Assembly: GCF_000237925.1 (NCBI RefSeq)
Contig: NW_017386013.1
Span: 62,001 to 126,000 of the forward strand
Origin: Schistosoma mansoni
Lineage: Eukaryota > Platyhelminthes > Trematoda > Strigeidida > Schistosomatidae
Length of the DNA stretch: 64,000 bases
Direction: 5' to 3'
Shown: positions 33,880 to 46,639 of the stretch, piece by piece
How positions within the stretch are numbered: position 1 is the first letter of the stretch
Layout: the number at the start of each line of letters is the position of its first letter
The notes under the pieces: model-generated
Told to the model about the DNA's origin: nothing
The model's database searches: none
Seen by the model: only the letters and a program-made list of their open reading frames with translations
Translations under genes and position numbers: made by a program

Positions 33880-36800
33880 CCTGAAACTTTCATCAGAAGA
33901 GCTATTAAATTTTAATGGTTATTTGTCAGACTTTCAAGAAATCAATTGTGAAATTTTAGCGATCTCCCCTGATTCCCTAGAATCTCATATCGCATGGTAT
34001 TGCGCGCCAATTCAGAAGAATGGGCTTGATGAAAATGTCCACTTTCCATTATTGGAAGATAAAAACATGAGGATCTGCAAAGCATATGGAGTTTCTAACG
34101 AGGATAATGGAAGTGCTTTAATGTAAGTCTTTTTATAAGAATTTTCCATTGTAATGGAGTGGGGGAATTAGGACTAATAATCCTATGTAACATTGGCCAT
34201 ATTGTAAGCTTTGGAAAATTATTTAAGTTCAGTTACTATTCATCAATAGATAGAAACATTTTCGATAAGATTTATTTAAAACTAAGAAATACAAACTCGA
34301 GACTGGAAACTATTCAGCAGTCGGTTTTAATTCTGCAGGAAATCGATCGCTTATAGATTAGTTAACCAATACTATCTTCGAATATGACATTAATAATGAA
34401 GAATGCCAGCTTCTTTAAGAAGGTAGAATCGCTCTGCTGACTAGGACTGAACAGCGTGAGGTCCACACCCGAAATGTAGCATTTGTTCTCTCCAATCACC
34501 TAGTCAATAATGTATTAACCCTCAGTTTAATGTTAATGAAATTCGTGTGATTATTAATTCCAATACTTACCGTAAAACTGAGAAAACGTCATTATATTCA
34601 GTCACAGCTAAACAAAGTGATATGCTGAAGTAGTAGGATGTATGTATCATAGCTCGCAGAAAGCTCAATATAGTCATCTTCCTATTTTTAGAGTATACCG
34701 GCTAAAATTGAACGTTAACATCATGTTTTCATATTAGAGAACATTTATTCAGGTTCATTGAAACATAAATATAAACATTATTTTAGATGACTGTTACTGT
34801 AGTGAAGAATGGGTGAATGTTTATTCTTGTTGATATTGCAGATTTCGATAAAGCATATTGTTTACTTATTTGGAAAGTTAAATAAGTGGAGGGGAAGTTA
34901 AAAATGGGCTATTCCCGTTCTTTTTACGCTTTTGCTTAATTTGAACATTCATACAATATGTAAGTCTCCTAAACATTGGATATATCTCCAAGTATTGCCA
35001 ATAATTTAAATAAAAGTTTGATTTCATAATTCACCAAGTGGACAATAGATTTGGCGTTTAGAGAAAAAAGGTATTGGTTTCAAGTATAGGTGTGATCATC
35101 AGCGTCTAACTGAAGAGTCACAAACAGAAACAAATGTGCATTCCGGATTCTACTATCAGCCGCGATTGTTCTGTTCTATATAACGTGTAACATAATGGCT
35201 ATACTTATACAATCTGTACAGTGTGCAAATTCGTCAACAAATGTGTCGAATTCAGTCTTTTTTTACCAACAGTGAAATGATTCAGATCGTTCCTAGTAAC
35301 GACATGAAAATTTTTGAGTTAGTTTTTATCTAGATCACTGAATACACAAACAGCATTTAAGCCAAAGCGATATACATTTCCTTTTTCCTTGAATTTATTG
35401 AAATAAATTATAATGAAAATACAGTAGATTGGTTACATTTTTCAGCTGGAGCTTCTTCGTGTGTCAGATCAACTTTCTAGTATAATTCTAAATGGTATTC
35501 AAGTTACGCAACATAAGCGGTCACTATTTGAACATAGAAAGCTTTTTTACACAACTGATAACTATATCTAAGAGAAAAACACCAAGGTATACGCTGAGAG
35601 ACAATTTATCATGTTTATTGGCAAAAACAGATGTAAACGTATAATTTAATGGGATTATATAGGTCATTATGTAAAGGTTTTGAAAGAAATCGTGGTGCAT
35701 TTCACCTTTATAATCATCATTTTAATTCATTAAAATAAAAAGTGATAGTGAGGACGGAGACTAAATTACAAATTCCGTAACAAATATTATGACTGTTACC
35801 TGGATATGTCCTGATGATGGCTAGTAATGAGATGCATGATGAACATTCTGTCCCACATGGGTCTTGTCACGGGGAATTACTTGTATCTCAGTGCCCATAT
35901 TAGCAACAAGACTAGAATCTGCTACCTATCGCTTCAAACCCCAATAAGATTATTTACGGAGCTACGGCCGTTCGAGAGACCAAATTATCGACTAAAGCAC
36001 AACGTTGTTAAATGTCATACATGACTGGCCAGCATCAATTTTGTCAACGAATAAGAGCTAACATTAAACTTACTTTCAGGACTTCCTACTGATTACCTCC
36101 AACCAATTAAAACTACTTTAAGGGATTGTATCAAACAGCATTCAGCTATGAATAAGTCTATTCTTCATAAATTATTTGAAATTAATTAATAAAAAATATT
36201 CTGTTTGACGTAGTAACTTGTGTTTATTATTCGGACTATAACTAATAATATTATCACCATTATTCATTTGGTATTGTTTACTTGAAGCTTTCCATTGATG
36301 CTTAAGACTGAAGTTGACCAGCCCCTTAATCGCATATATGCATACTGTCCGTATTGTTTCGATATTGCCTTAACTCACAGGCATTATAAGCAAAGAAGGA
36401 TGTTGGCTAGTAGTGGAATGCGGGACGCGCGTTTCGTCCTATTCGGGATTCGTCAGCTGAATCTCACAGTTAATGTTCACTCTGGGACTTGAACTCAGTA
36501 CCGTTCTCTTCAAACGTCAATCCATTACTCACTCAGATCCTGATAGCCACTTTCTTGTGAGATGGGGTGAAGTTTAAATAACGCGATAGCATTTGAAAAG
36601 AACGGTACTGAGTACAATGCCTAGAGTGAACATTAACTCTGATATTCAGCTAACGAGTCCGAAATAGGACGAAAAGCGTGTCCTGGATCCCACTGTTAGC
36701 CACTATTCATCTTTGCTTATCACTATTATTATTATTATTATCATTATTAATAACATCAGAATCTCATTTGTACATAACTACTGTAGTAAAAGTTTTAAAG

Positions 36801-36965
36801 GAGGAGGATAAAAGATGTGTGTTATCGATCTAAGGTTGCCATGGTTAACGATGGGTGTATTTTACAGAAGTTTTTAATTAATTATGGACAGGCATATGAC
36901 TGAATAGCAATACTGGTCATGATATATTTTGTCAATTACTAAGTAACATTTCATTTTATTCTATC

Positions 36966-37004
<39 letters not shown>

Positions 37005-38539
37005 TTATACATATTCCAGTGCAAAATGATAACTTTTAGTAATTATAAAAACAATTAAATCAATATTCATGCAACACCTTTTTCTCTTCCAAAGGCACTT
37101 AGATGTCAATTTTACATATATTACTATAATGGCGAAACTACATATTTTTCATTACAAAACAAAATTTCTGTAACACATTAACCAAATTTAGAAACATCAC
37201 ACCTTAAGTCGCAACGTTTATTATATAGTTTTACAGGGGCATCAGATTATTTTTATTCCTTTTGTAAATAAACAAAATCGAACGAATTATTTCTGTTAAC
37301 TATCATTAGATAGACTTGGTTGAGGTTTGGTGTATATCGAAAAATTTACACCTAAGAAATGATATATTTAGCGGAATGCGGTTGGCACTGTGTGATTTAT
37401 TGGCTGAAATAGCTGGTTCGTGACAATTGTTGAAAGAGAGACTTGAACTCAAACTCAAATTTCAGTCAGCTGGTGATTTACTGCTGTAGTGAATGAAAAC
37501 ACTTGTTGGGGACAATTGAATGTATTTAAGCAAAAATTACAGACTTTGTCACTAAATTCTGATAACCATACAATGAACAGTTAATTTGAAAATTAACAAC
37601 CAATTGTCTCAATCTTCACTGTTCCTTCTGTAAATATCAGTTCATCTCCTCTAATTCCATTGTTCATGCATTTTCCCACCAATTGCGCTTCATTTCGATT
37701 CTTTCCTTGTCGGTCTTCTGCCAAAATACATTCTATGTCTGACCATCGCCATATACTACTTACGTGAATATAAGTAGACCACACTACACTGCGACTATTA
37801 ATATTTAGCTATTAAGTTGAAGTACATCAATGTTAGTTCCACATTATACAAAATATATAACCTTCAGCCCCCTACATACCATGTTGTTTTCTGTTTAGCG
37901 AAATCTGAATTTTAACTACCGTTCTTACAACAATTAATGTGAGGTGTTGGTAGCGTTTCCTCTCACTAACTAACTGTCGTTTTCCTTCATATGGCCACAT
38001 ATGTCTCTACTCTGGGAGTGTCATATTAAATCTGAGAAAGTTCCTCCTAAAAAGTAATCTTCAATGATCAATTTGTTTCGAAAGAAAATAATTTATATAC
38101 ACTTAATCAATTTGATATAAATATATTTTCCGTCGTTGTAAGGTAAATCGAATTCAGCATGTTGCCGAATTTTATAACATTTATCAAAGAATACGTTTTG
38201 TACAGCAATACCAACATCTGTATACGTCATTTCATTAGTTTCACAAATGTTGGTCAGTTTTATATGGTTAAGAGAAAAAAAACATTAATAGTCTTTCTTA
38301 CAAATTACCATTTAGTTGTTGTTCATTGACGCTTACTTATTTTTGCTTGATGTAGGAGCATTTTTGTAATCGATACAAACGGATTGATACGTGTTACTAT
38401 ATGTTTAGATAAAGGAATACACTTCTCTGTAAGGGATATACTACGAATGGTGAAAGAGTTACAAATGAAAGATAAGGAAGATGAATTGGATATTTTAAAG
38501 CACTCAGAAACAACAATAACAACGCCGCTACTTGATTAG
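33880..38539 (+). CDS. Peroxiredoxin-like protein, last two exons; catalytic cysteines absent
   Basis: Exon 33880-34122 (acceptor TTTATAG, donor AT|GTAAGT) and exon 38356-38539 (acceptor GATGTAG, stop TAG 38537-38539) join in phase. The product matches typical 2-Cys peroxiredoxins: FQEINCEILAISPDSLESHI aligns with the KINCEVI..S.DS..tHLAW region, PLLEDKNMRICKAYGV with PLLADk...i.raYGV, and FVIDTNGLIRVTI with FiIDDkGilRqiT. Normally the peroxidatic Cys lies 19 residues before the Cys of NCE; here that residue is Ser (LSSEELLNF). The resolving VCP near the C-terminus is also absent: after LQMKDKEDEL the chain ends ...TITTPLLD. The family reduces peroxides, but this version should not by that route. 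The 4233 bp intron holds SINEs and other repeats. Upstream exons were not found. Confidence 0.78.
36285..36545 (-). mobile_element. SMalpha-type SINE (minus), in the intron of the peroxiredoxin-like gene
   Basis: The minus strand shows a B-box-like GAGTTCAAGTCCC near 36495-36483, then the hammerhead region 36463-36411 (CTGACGA, GAAAC and GTC all present) and the tail toward 36285. It lies head to head with the plus copy at 36560-36722. Confidence 0.78.
36411..36463 (-). ncRNA. Hammerhead ribozyme sequence, near-complete core (antisense to the host intron)
   Basis: On the minus strand the first core box CTGACGA is at 36456-36450, the second, GAAAC, at 36435-36431 and the GTC cleavage triplet at 36426-36424. 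Compared with the well-known Schistosoma ribozyme, the base after the first box is A instead of G, breaking the first pair of stem II, and stem I has two mismatches. Weak or no activity is likely. Confidence 0.65.
36560..36722 (+). mobile_element. SMalpha-type SINE (plus), partner of the inverted pair
   Basis: The hammerhead region at 36643-36693 has good stem I complementarity (ATTCAG with CTGGAT), stem II (GTCC/GGAC) and GAAAA. The first core box reads CTAACGA instead of CTGACGA, so the ribozyme should be inactive. A TAT repeat follows at about 36722-36750. Confidence 0.75.
36969..37000. repeat. (AT)16 microsatellite
   Basis: Sixteen uninterrupted AT units in the intron of the peroxiredoxin-like gene. 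Confidence 0.95.
37509..37794 (-). repeat. Interspersed repeat of unknown family, copy 2 (inverted)
   Basis: The reverse complement of 16757-17031 with substitutions but almost no length change. The minus-strand frame reads MWSTYIHVSSIWRWSDIECI and stays open to about 37593, where copy 1 is open slightly longer. It lies in the intron of the peroxiredoxin-like gene. Confidence 0.75.
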
Positions 38540-39399
38540 TTAAGCAAAGCGTTGAGAAAGAAGTGTTATGTGTTATTGTATATCTGGTTAGTTTTCAATT
38601 ATCAATGGTTTTTGTCTCTATATGATAATTCCTTCTGTTGAATCCTATGTAAATTCATGCTTACTGTGCAATTTCTAACTTCGTTTTTCTAGTTCTACTG
38701 TTACTTTTAAACCTTGATATGCTATGATTTATTCTGTCATTGCTTCGACTTGTTTGTTTGTATTTACTTTCCAATGATAATGCAAAACATAATTATAGTT
38801 TTATCCAACTGTATGATAATCCTTATAATTATGATATGATATATACTATTTCAGCGTGAGAAATATAACGATGCATATTTTCCATTCGTATTCTTTGAAA
38901 TTTGATTTTCTAAAAGTTAAACGTTTATCGATGGCTTAACGATTAGCTTTTCATTTCAAACTACTTTAAGTAGTATAAGAAATATCAGAAAGTTGTAGGC
39001 ATTTATTAATTGTGATTGTTCATAAAAGATCGTATTCGTTTGAGTTCAAAACTTGTTTATTATTATATCTGTGTTTGAAATCTTATACACAACATATTTT
39101 CGCCTGAGGCCGATGTGCACTATGCATCACTTTAAGCATCTATAAATGTAGCAATTTATTCTGACATTTGGACTGAAGTGTAATCATTAAAGTGGTAATA
39201 AAGGAAGCACATGACTATAAAATGGATTTATATCAACGCGAATAGAGGATAAGAATGCCGTATATCCAGTGTATAAAGCATTTACATTTGAACAAAAAAT
39301 ACCTAGGAAATATTATACGTAAACAGCTTACATTTTAATATTCACTACTAAACTAAGATACATTCTAATAGGATTTTTAGCAGTTTGGATTTCCCAGTT
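38540..39399. other. 3' flank of the peroxiredoxin-like gene; no other gene recognised
   Basis: AT-rich sequence. I could not choose a polyadenylation signal with confidence. Confidence 0.5.
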
Positions 39400-39665
39400 G
39401 TTAATATATTGACTAAACCTTGATCCATCTTGGTTCCGTCTTGGCACTGAGTTTGAGTCCCGGAACGATCATTAACTCTGTGATGTAGGCACATCCAGCT
39501 GACGAGTCCCGAATAAAATGGAACGCACGTCCTGAATTCCACTGCTAGCAACAATCCATCTTTGCTTATAATGTCTGTGAATCAGGGCAATATCGAGGAA
39601 ATCCGCACAGGATACACATATGCCGATTGGAGACTGATCAATTGAATTTCTAAGCATCAATGGAG
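39400..39665 (+). mobile_element. SMalpha-type SINE with damaged hammerhead
   Basis: GAGTTTGAGTCCC (about 39448-39460) is a B-box-like element. The ribozyme segment 39492-39540 has CATCCAGCTGACGAGTCCC as in the classical schistosome hammerhead. Three bases are missing before the second core box, which reads GGAACG instead of GGACGAAACG. The tail ...GCATCAATGGAGAGATTCAA ends near 39672. Confidence 0.78.
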
Positions 39666-39669
39666 AGAT

Positions 39670-42600
39670 TCAAGCAAATAATACAAAAATGAACTAAGAA
39701 CAATAACTGTTTAGTCCCTGCTGAATTATTAAAACATTCGAATTAGAAGTATGACCAAACTATAGCCCATGGTGTTATTTCGACGATAAAAATTCTTAAC
39801 AGACATAACAGTACAACATAATAAAAACAATTAGTTTTTAATTTACGATAGGAAACATTGAATTCATGCAAAATATATGTCATAAATTACTATCATCATG
39901 TACTCATTAATTGATTAAAGCAAATTCACTCACCAACCATAATGAAGAGGTCTTTACCTATTGACTTGACGCAGACTAGCTGTCTGTGACTCCATACAAT
40001 ATCTTGATCATCCACTGACAACATTTTCTAAATTACTTTGTGTTAGTCAGTTAAGCGTGTATACGATTTATGTGTAAGTATAATAAATGTGCTAACGACC
40101 TCAGTTGATAAAAGCCTTTAGATTTAACAAGTGGATTGTTGTATCTTATTAGTACTCTACATCCAAACGTAACAATAATCAGTTAGTGTTTTTGTCAACA
40201 TGATGTATCCTCAGTCTTGAATGGACTTACTGTGAAACTTGTAAACACATTGCAGTTTGATCGGTGGGATTCGATTGATTCCTATACAATGATCAAACAA
40301 TATAAATATCTCAGTCCAATCAAAGATCAATCAGACCTCAAACAGCTCGTTGATTATGTTCATGGTTGTGGCCCTAGGTGACTTATATGTAAATAGCAGG
40401 TGAAATCAGATGCCTTTGGTTAACGGAATCACCTTTCTGGAACATACTGCGAACGGCTTCCAATCACTTAAAATCAAGAATATTTCTAGTCCATTTGAGA
40501 CTAGTTAGGACATATTGTACGCAACAGAATAATAAATCGATGATCATTTCTAATGATCCTAACTAGATTAATGAATGAACATATAAATGAATATAAATCT
40601 CATACGATATTTAGTCTTGTAAATTCTCTTATCATTTGTCTTCATGAAATTTCCTTACGTTCATAAACTTTATTTTATTTAAGTTTCATTATTTATCCGT
40701 CCTTTCCGTAAAGTGAAAATTAGTAGATTTTTACGCTTTACAACATGGGAACATTAAATAGTTTGTCTACTTTAATGATCGTAAGGATTCTATTTTCATA
40801 CTACATTTAACTCAGTGTTTCCATCACTTGTAGATGTATTTTCCAACAAAACCATAAAAATGTTGATGAAAATTTCTCAAATATAGTTGTGTTCATAATT
40901 ATACGATATATATACATTAATCATTTGTTTATGTAATTAAATGTAGCTCAATGATTGTAAAGGTATTAAAGACAGAAAAAAGGTGTTTATGTCAAAACCA
41001 TGTGACTAAGATTGCTTTATTAAATGATTTTAAAGCTATTTAACATATAAGGTCGAGGTTCCTAGTATGATCTAGTTAAATGAAATTATGATGATTAAAT
41101 TTTAAGCGATGACGTTAATAATTAATTAATGTAATGTAATTTTTAGTTTTGACTAGATAATGTATGTTGCAATGTTCGTTTATCAAAAATCTGCAGCTAA
41201 ATGTTGTTAAATTAAGAATGTTTATTCATTCAGTCTTTGTACGAAGAAACATTTACTCACAAAGATCTATTCTCTGCGTATCACAGATACTTAAGGATTC
41301 CATTTAATCACTCGCTACTGGCTTATTGTCTCCTTCAGCTGGTCCATCAATATTGCTCGCTGCTACAAGTTGATTGTAGTTCGGGTCGAGAATAGAAATT
41401 AAATCCAGGACTCGTGTTTTGTACTATCTGGAATTGGTCAATTAGATTTAGTGTTATCACAGTGCTAATGCTCATATGAACACTCAAACAATATAACAGT
41501 TCCTTCGAACGTTAGTATGTTACTCTTTAGATTACTGAGTCAATAAAGTAATCAACTAATTCAGTGTGTATAATGCTTGTTAGTGCTTACATGCGTTTGT
41601 TTATTGATAAACTTGAAACATATCTATGCACTCAGTTCAATATTTCAATTGTCGAATACAAAATCAGGCAACTAAAATGATTTGTTAGTTCAAGCGATAA
41701 TTTATTTGGATTTTATCAGTTTTCAAACTTCTGTAGCTTCGATATTTTTGTAGTAAATAATTCCCAACTTTGGTTGCTTTGTAAATCGACTTTGAGCCAA
41801 GTATCGGTACATTTCTGAGTTATATAATGTTTCTTTTGAAGTAAAAGAATTATATTTTGTGACGGCTAGAAGTCATCTCTTCATACTAAATAAATACTGA
41901 TTTTTAGTATGATTAGCGTTGAATAACATAACAGTAACCGATAATTACAATCAGGCTGAGCTTAATTGGAAAAAGAGCAAAGTGTGATGTCGTACATTTG
42001 TTTAATCTCGATCAATATTCACAGTAAATTAGAAAATGGTTTGGTAATGAAGTGAGTTTATAAGTTTGATGTGGTGCATTCTAAGATTTTAATACCACAT
42101 AGTTAAAAAAGGTTACCTGTCAATTGAAAACGTAATAAAATTTATTCATATATTACTTAATACGTTTGTCGTCAGATCCAAATAACTCACGAAACGTTAG
42201 AAACACACTGCGGCGTTTAACTTTTACAAGTAAAAGATAAATTTTGTACACCTGCAGTTAATCATGGTTGATTTTAAACTAAGATAACCTTTATAACACA
42301 GATATTTCGGCAAAATTATGGGAATGAGCTTGAGTGATTCTTGAAATGACCGCACGATTTTGAAACCAATTTTTAGCCAATGAACAGATAGGTTTCACGA
42401 GTCAAAAGGATTTTCCAAACGAAATAAATAAACCTGTCAGACTTCAGTGGGTTTAAAAAGTTTATTGGTTTTTCAAGACTTATTCTCAGTTATCTAATCT
42501 AAATATTGTGAAAATATTACCATAAATTCTGATTAATCTAAATGTAAATTCATCAGCACTAAAGGTTTCTTTCTGAACCTCTCTCACAGCAAAAATGAGT

Positions 42601-42770
42601 TTTCTGAAAAATTTATCATTCCCTATAAAATCTTTATTAATCAATTCTCTGAAGAGTTACGGCGAATAGAATATAGAAAAATCATTATTTTCTTCATATT
42701 CTTATAAAAAAGTCATGCATTAAAATTGTAATCCACTTTAACATTCCTACTTTACTTGCTGGCCGTTTAC
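39670..42770. other. Intergenic DNA, no gene recognised
   Basis: About 3 kb of AT-rich DNA with no supported coding, RNA or repeat feature. Confidence 0.6.
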
Positions 42771-42779
42771 TCAGTGAAT

Positions 42780-43215
42780 AACTCATTGACTGAAGTTTGA
42801 TCATTCTCGGTCGGCACATGAGCATGCTGTGAGGATTGCCACAATATACTCATTATGACACAATTTGAAATGGAAATACACGCCCTGGCTTCCACTGCAA
42901 GCCACATTCCATCTATTCCGAATAAACTTGTTTCATAATGGGTATATCGAGGCGATCCTCACAGGATATTCACATGCCAACCAAGACTGACCACATTTCA
43001 GTCAGAATATCAACAGCGAGGTAATCCAAGCTATTTCAAGTAAGTGGCTAACTGGATTCATTAACTTAGTGGATAACGCTATGGTGTTTGAAGCAAATGG
43101 TACTGGATCTGCATCCCGGAGTGAACATCAACTCCGGGATGGAAGTACATTCAAATAACGAGTATCAAATAGGATAAAATGCACGTCCTGGATTCCACTA
43201 CTAGACACTTCCCAT
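42780..43215 (+). mobile_element. Two tandem degenerate SMalpha-type SINEs
   Basis: Copy one (about 42780-43025) keeps only the ribozyme's 3' side (CGCCCTGGCTTCCACTGCAAGCCA) and the tail ATCAACAGCGAGGTAATCC. Copy two (about 43040-43215) restarts with the promoter-like region and has CAAATAACGAGTATC in place of the first core box, then AGGATAAAATGCACGTCC. Both ribozymes are beyond function. The tandem order recalls the satellite-like arrangement reported for schistosome hammerhead repeats. Confidence 0.65.
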
Positions 43216-44300
43216 TTATTCTTTAGCAACTTAGGTATATGAATACGTAATATTATCGTTTTTACATGGTTATGTTGAAGTGAATTCTTCCTAACAATTT
43301 TTTAGAATAATTCATTTTTAAATTTCCTACAAAACTGGTTAATAGTTTTCTCAGTTCTTCTTGCTTCCGCCAAATTAATGGACTGTTACCAATATTTTGA
43401 TTTTGAGTTATTTGTTTGAAAGAGATTTATTTAGGTTACACGTTTACGTAACATTTGTGAATTAAACAATCTTAAAACATTTGTGCCTAAATCTTCGAAA
43501 TCTTCATTTCAAAATTAAATTATAAACAAGACACTTCAAGTTGTATACAAATTTTCAAAAATCAAGGATATTTTAATAATTAGGTTGTAATCTAGTAATG
43601 TATTTGAATAATTGTAAATGAACTGTTGTATAATACTGACAAAAGTGTGTGTTTTTAAGGTAGCTAACTCCATTCAGTCTAGATGAACAATCTTATTTTG
43701 TCATAACGATTATCTTTTTATCCTATGTGTGGGTAAACGGTACTGAGTCTAGGCCAAAAAGGAGGGAAAATTTAACCTAATTCCTAACCTTAACCATCAA
43801 CTGTGTATCATGATTTTTATTCCTCACGCTGGTTTATAACCTTCATTCGGTCCTAGTTATTAGGTGGACGCTCTCAAGGTCACTTTGTCATCGCTCAAAA
43901 GTCGTCCATATATTATATTCTCAACGAAAACACTTAATATTCGTGCGATTCAATGGACACCCAGCAAACCCGTTGCAACGCTTCAGTGGTATCGTCTACT
44001 GATGGAGGTTGCTGATCACCTGAAGGTCAAACTGTCGTGAAACGATTGGTGCGTCATCTCGACAATTCATAAGGTTTTGTAGAAGCGGTCACATCAAGGC
44101 ATTTTTTGATTTGAATAGGGCTCAGCGATACTATGTGTGATAATTTTCATCCTTCAAATAGCGTAAGTGGTGCCATCGTAATGAAATACAATTGTATATC
44201 ATAAAAACATTGAAGATTCGTCCTATATTAATATAGGACGATGGTATGGCGATGGTATTCCTGCAAAAGCTGAGACTTTCTCAAATATTTGAATCTACTC
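43216..44300. other. Intergenic DNA, no gene recognised
   Basis: No gene seen. A perfect 22-base palindrome at 44219-44240 (CGTCCTATATT followed by its reverse complement) is the only notable structure. Confidence 0.5.
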
Positions 44301-46210
44301 TACGTGTAGTGTTACAAATACTTGTCTCAATCACACTGAGATGCCAGCCATAGGATCGGTACATGTGACTGAGGAAATTGTTATTCCATTGATTCACTAT
44401 GAGGATGACGTTGCGAGCCTCGATTACATGCCACCCCTAGGTAAAAGTAATTATGCAGTTTTACGCTTTGACTTCCATATAACTGTCAATCACGAGCAAA
44501 CGTCAGCTCAATCCAGATCTAACATCTGGAAAGTAAACATACAAGACATCATGCACTCAGCGTCGTCAATAGGTTGGACAATAGACCCAGAGTCCTCGAC
44601 CGAAACGGCTTGGGACAAATTTCGAAACTTATACTTAAAATTTGTCGCACCCCACATCCCTTTGACTACACCTAGGGGCCGAGAAACTCTCCACCATGGT
44701 TCAGTAGGGAGGTTCACATCCTTCTCCGTAAGAGAAGAAAAATGTGGAATAGATTTAGGTTACTGGGGACTGATGAGACAAAATCTCAGTGTTGAAGAGC
44801 TCGGAATACCTGTATCTCGACCCTCCGTAGTCTAGAAAGTTGTACGAAGAGAAAATTGGTAAGGAACTCATAGAGTGTCCTAAACGCTTTTATACCTACA
44901 TAAACCACAGGACAAAAAGAAGAGGAAATGTTCCTTCACTATGGGCAGACAGTACTGCTTCATCATTAGTGGAGGACGACTTTGGCAAGGCTCAAACTAC
45001 TTTAGCAATGTATATATCATAGAAACGCCCTTCCCGCCAGACCATTCAAATCCCTTACACAAACACTGGACAGCATGACCACTAAAGAACTCGATGTCTT
45101 TGGTCTGCTAAACATAGGCAAATCCATGGGGCCGGATGAAATGCATCTTGGGTTACTAAAGGAACTAGCTAACTTCATTGTGAACCTTTTAAGTATATGC
45201 TTTAATCTATCTGTAACCCAGGGTTGACTACCAAAAGACTGTAAGAACGTCATAGTAAGTCCTGTCTTAAAGACAGGTACGAAACGTAAACCTGAAAACT
45301 ACTGACCTGTTAGCCTAACTAGCCTGGGTGTTAAAATTTTAGGAAGAATTGTTCGGAAGGGGCTGTTTAAATATTTCAATGAAGACCAGATCCTTTCAGA
45401 GGATCAGTAAAGGTTATTCCTGTCTCACTAATTTAATAGCCGCTTGTGAAAAATGATGCGCTCTTAATGACCAAAAGTTATCTATAGAAGTAGCCTACAT
45501 CCATTTCAGCAAAGCTTTTGACAAAGTTCTGCACAACCGGCTGTTATATAAGCTAAGAAATGTCGAGATTGCAGGCAATCTATTGATGTGGATAAAGGAC
45601 TTCCTAGTTGGGCGCCAACAAAGGGTACGGGTGAACTCCAAGTTGTCTAGCTGGGAAACTGTGCTTACTGGAGTCCCCCATGGTGCAGTTTTGAGGCCAT
45701 TGTTATTCCTCCTGTACGTAAATGACCTCCCTCGTCTAATATCGTCATCGGTCTTGCTATATGCTGACGATTTCAAGATATGGAGAGCAATACAGAGTAA
45801 GGGTGATAGCTAAGAACTCCAAAACGACCTGGAGAAATTATCTGAATGGTCCCAAACCTGGCAGTTGCCGATAAATACTTCCAAGTGTATTGTGATGCAC
45901 ATTGGTCATCAAGGTACAGATACATACACAATGAATAACACTGAGCTGACTATTGTTCAGACACACAATGACTTAGGAGTCATCGTTATCCAAGACTTAA
46001 AGACTACTGCACACTACCGTGCAATAGCCGCCAAAGGTTTTAGAACTTTATGTTCAATGCGTAGGGCTTTTAGTCATTTTGACGCTAAAACGTTTTTGAC
46101 TTTGTATACAGTGTTCGTGCGTCCTAAACTTCAGTACTGCATACAAGCCGCTAGCCCCTGCTAAACGAAAGACAGTGGGCTTCTGGAAAATGTTCAGAGA
46201 ACAGCAACCA
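44300..46210 (+). mobile_element. CR1-like non-LTR retrotransposon, decayed
   Basis: Order on the plus strand: end of the APE endonuclease (DYMPPLGKSNYAVLRFDF, about 44425), a linker, then reverse transcriptase. RT motifs are KSMGPDEMHLGLLKELANF (about 45120), PVSLTSLGVKILGRIV, HFSKAFDKVLHNRLLYKL, GVPHGAVLRPLLFLLYVNDL and the active box LYADDFKIW (about 45760). The thumb/C-terminal region reads THNDLGVIV and TLYTVFVRPKLQYC. Stops occur after ISRPSVV (44833-44835), at 45811-45813 and 46162-46164, with frameshifts near 45020-45260. The 5' part (ORF1, most of APE) is missing, the usual 5' truncation. Confidence 0.8.
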
Positions 46211-46630
46211 TCTTAGGCCTTCTACTATTCCTTCTCTATGTCATTGAATTAACGCTATTGCTTAAGTCGTCGACATTATTGTTTGCGGATTATGTCAAAA
46301 TCTGGAGAACAATAAGAAGTGAGGCCGATCGTTTTCATTTCCAAGCTTACTTAAACGAATTAGTTGGATGGGCTTGTGGTTGGGGCTTAGAAGTTAATTC
46401 CAAGAAGAGCGTACTCATGCACATCGGCACGGTAATAGTTACCACTATACTATTGATGATACATCTCTTCCACGCGTCCAAGAACATAAAGACTTAGGAG
46501 TAATAGTAATTCATGACTCGAAAACAACTGCTTATTGCAACGCAGTTGCTTCCAAAGGTTGTCATGCGGTATGGTCACTTCACTGAGCATTCAAATGCTT
46601 TGACGAGGAGGCGTTTCGAACTTTATATCT
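46211..46630 (+). mobile_element. Second CR1-like RT fragment fused to the first
   Basis: Directly after the C-terminal RT region of the preceding copy, the sequence jumps back to the RT palm: LLLFLLYVIELTLLLKSSTL, then LFADYVKIWRT, where the catalytic YADD has become FADY, then LGVIV-like sequence and a truncated end. It is a related but different copy. It ends before the usual CR1 3' tail. Confidence 0.65.
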
Positions 46631-46639
46631 GTCAGGATT

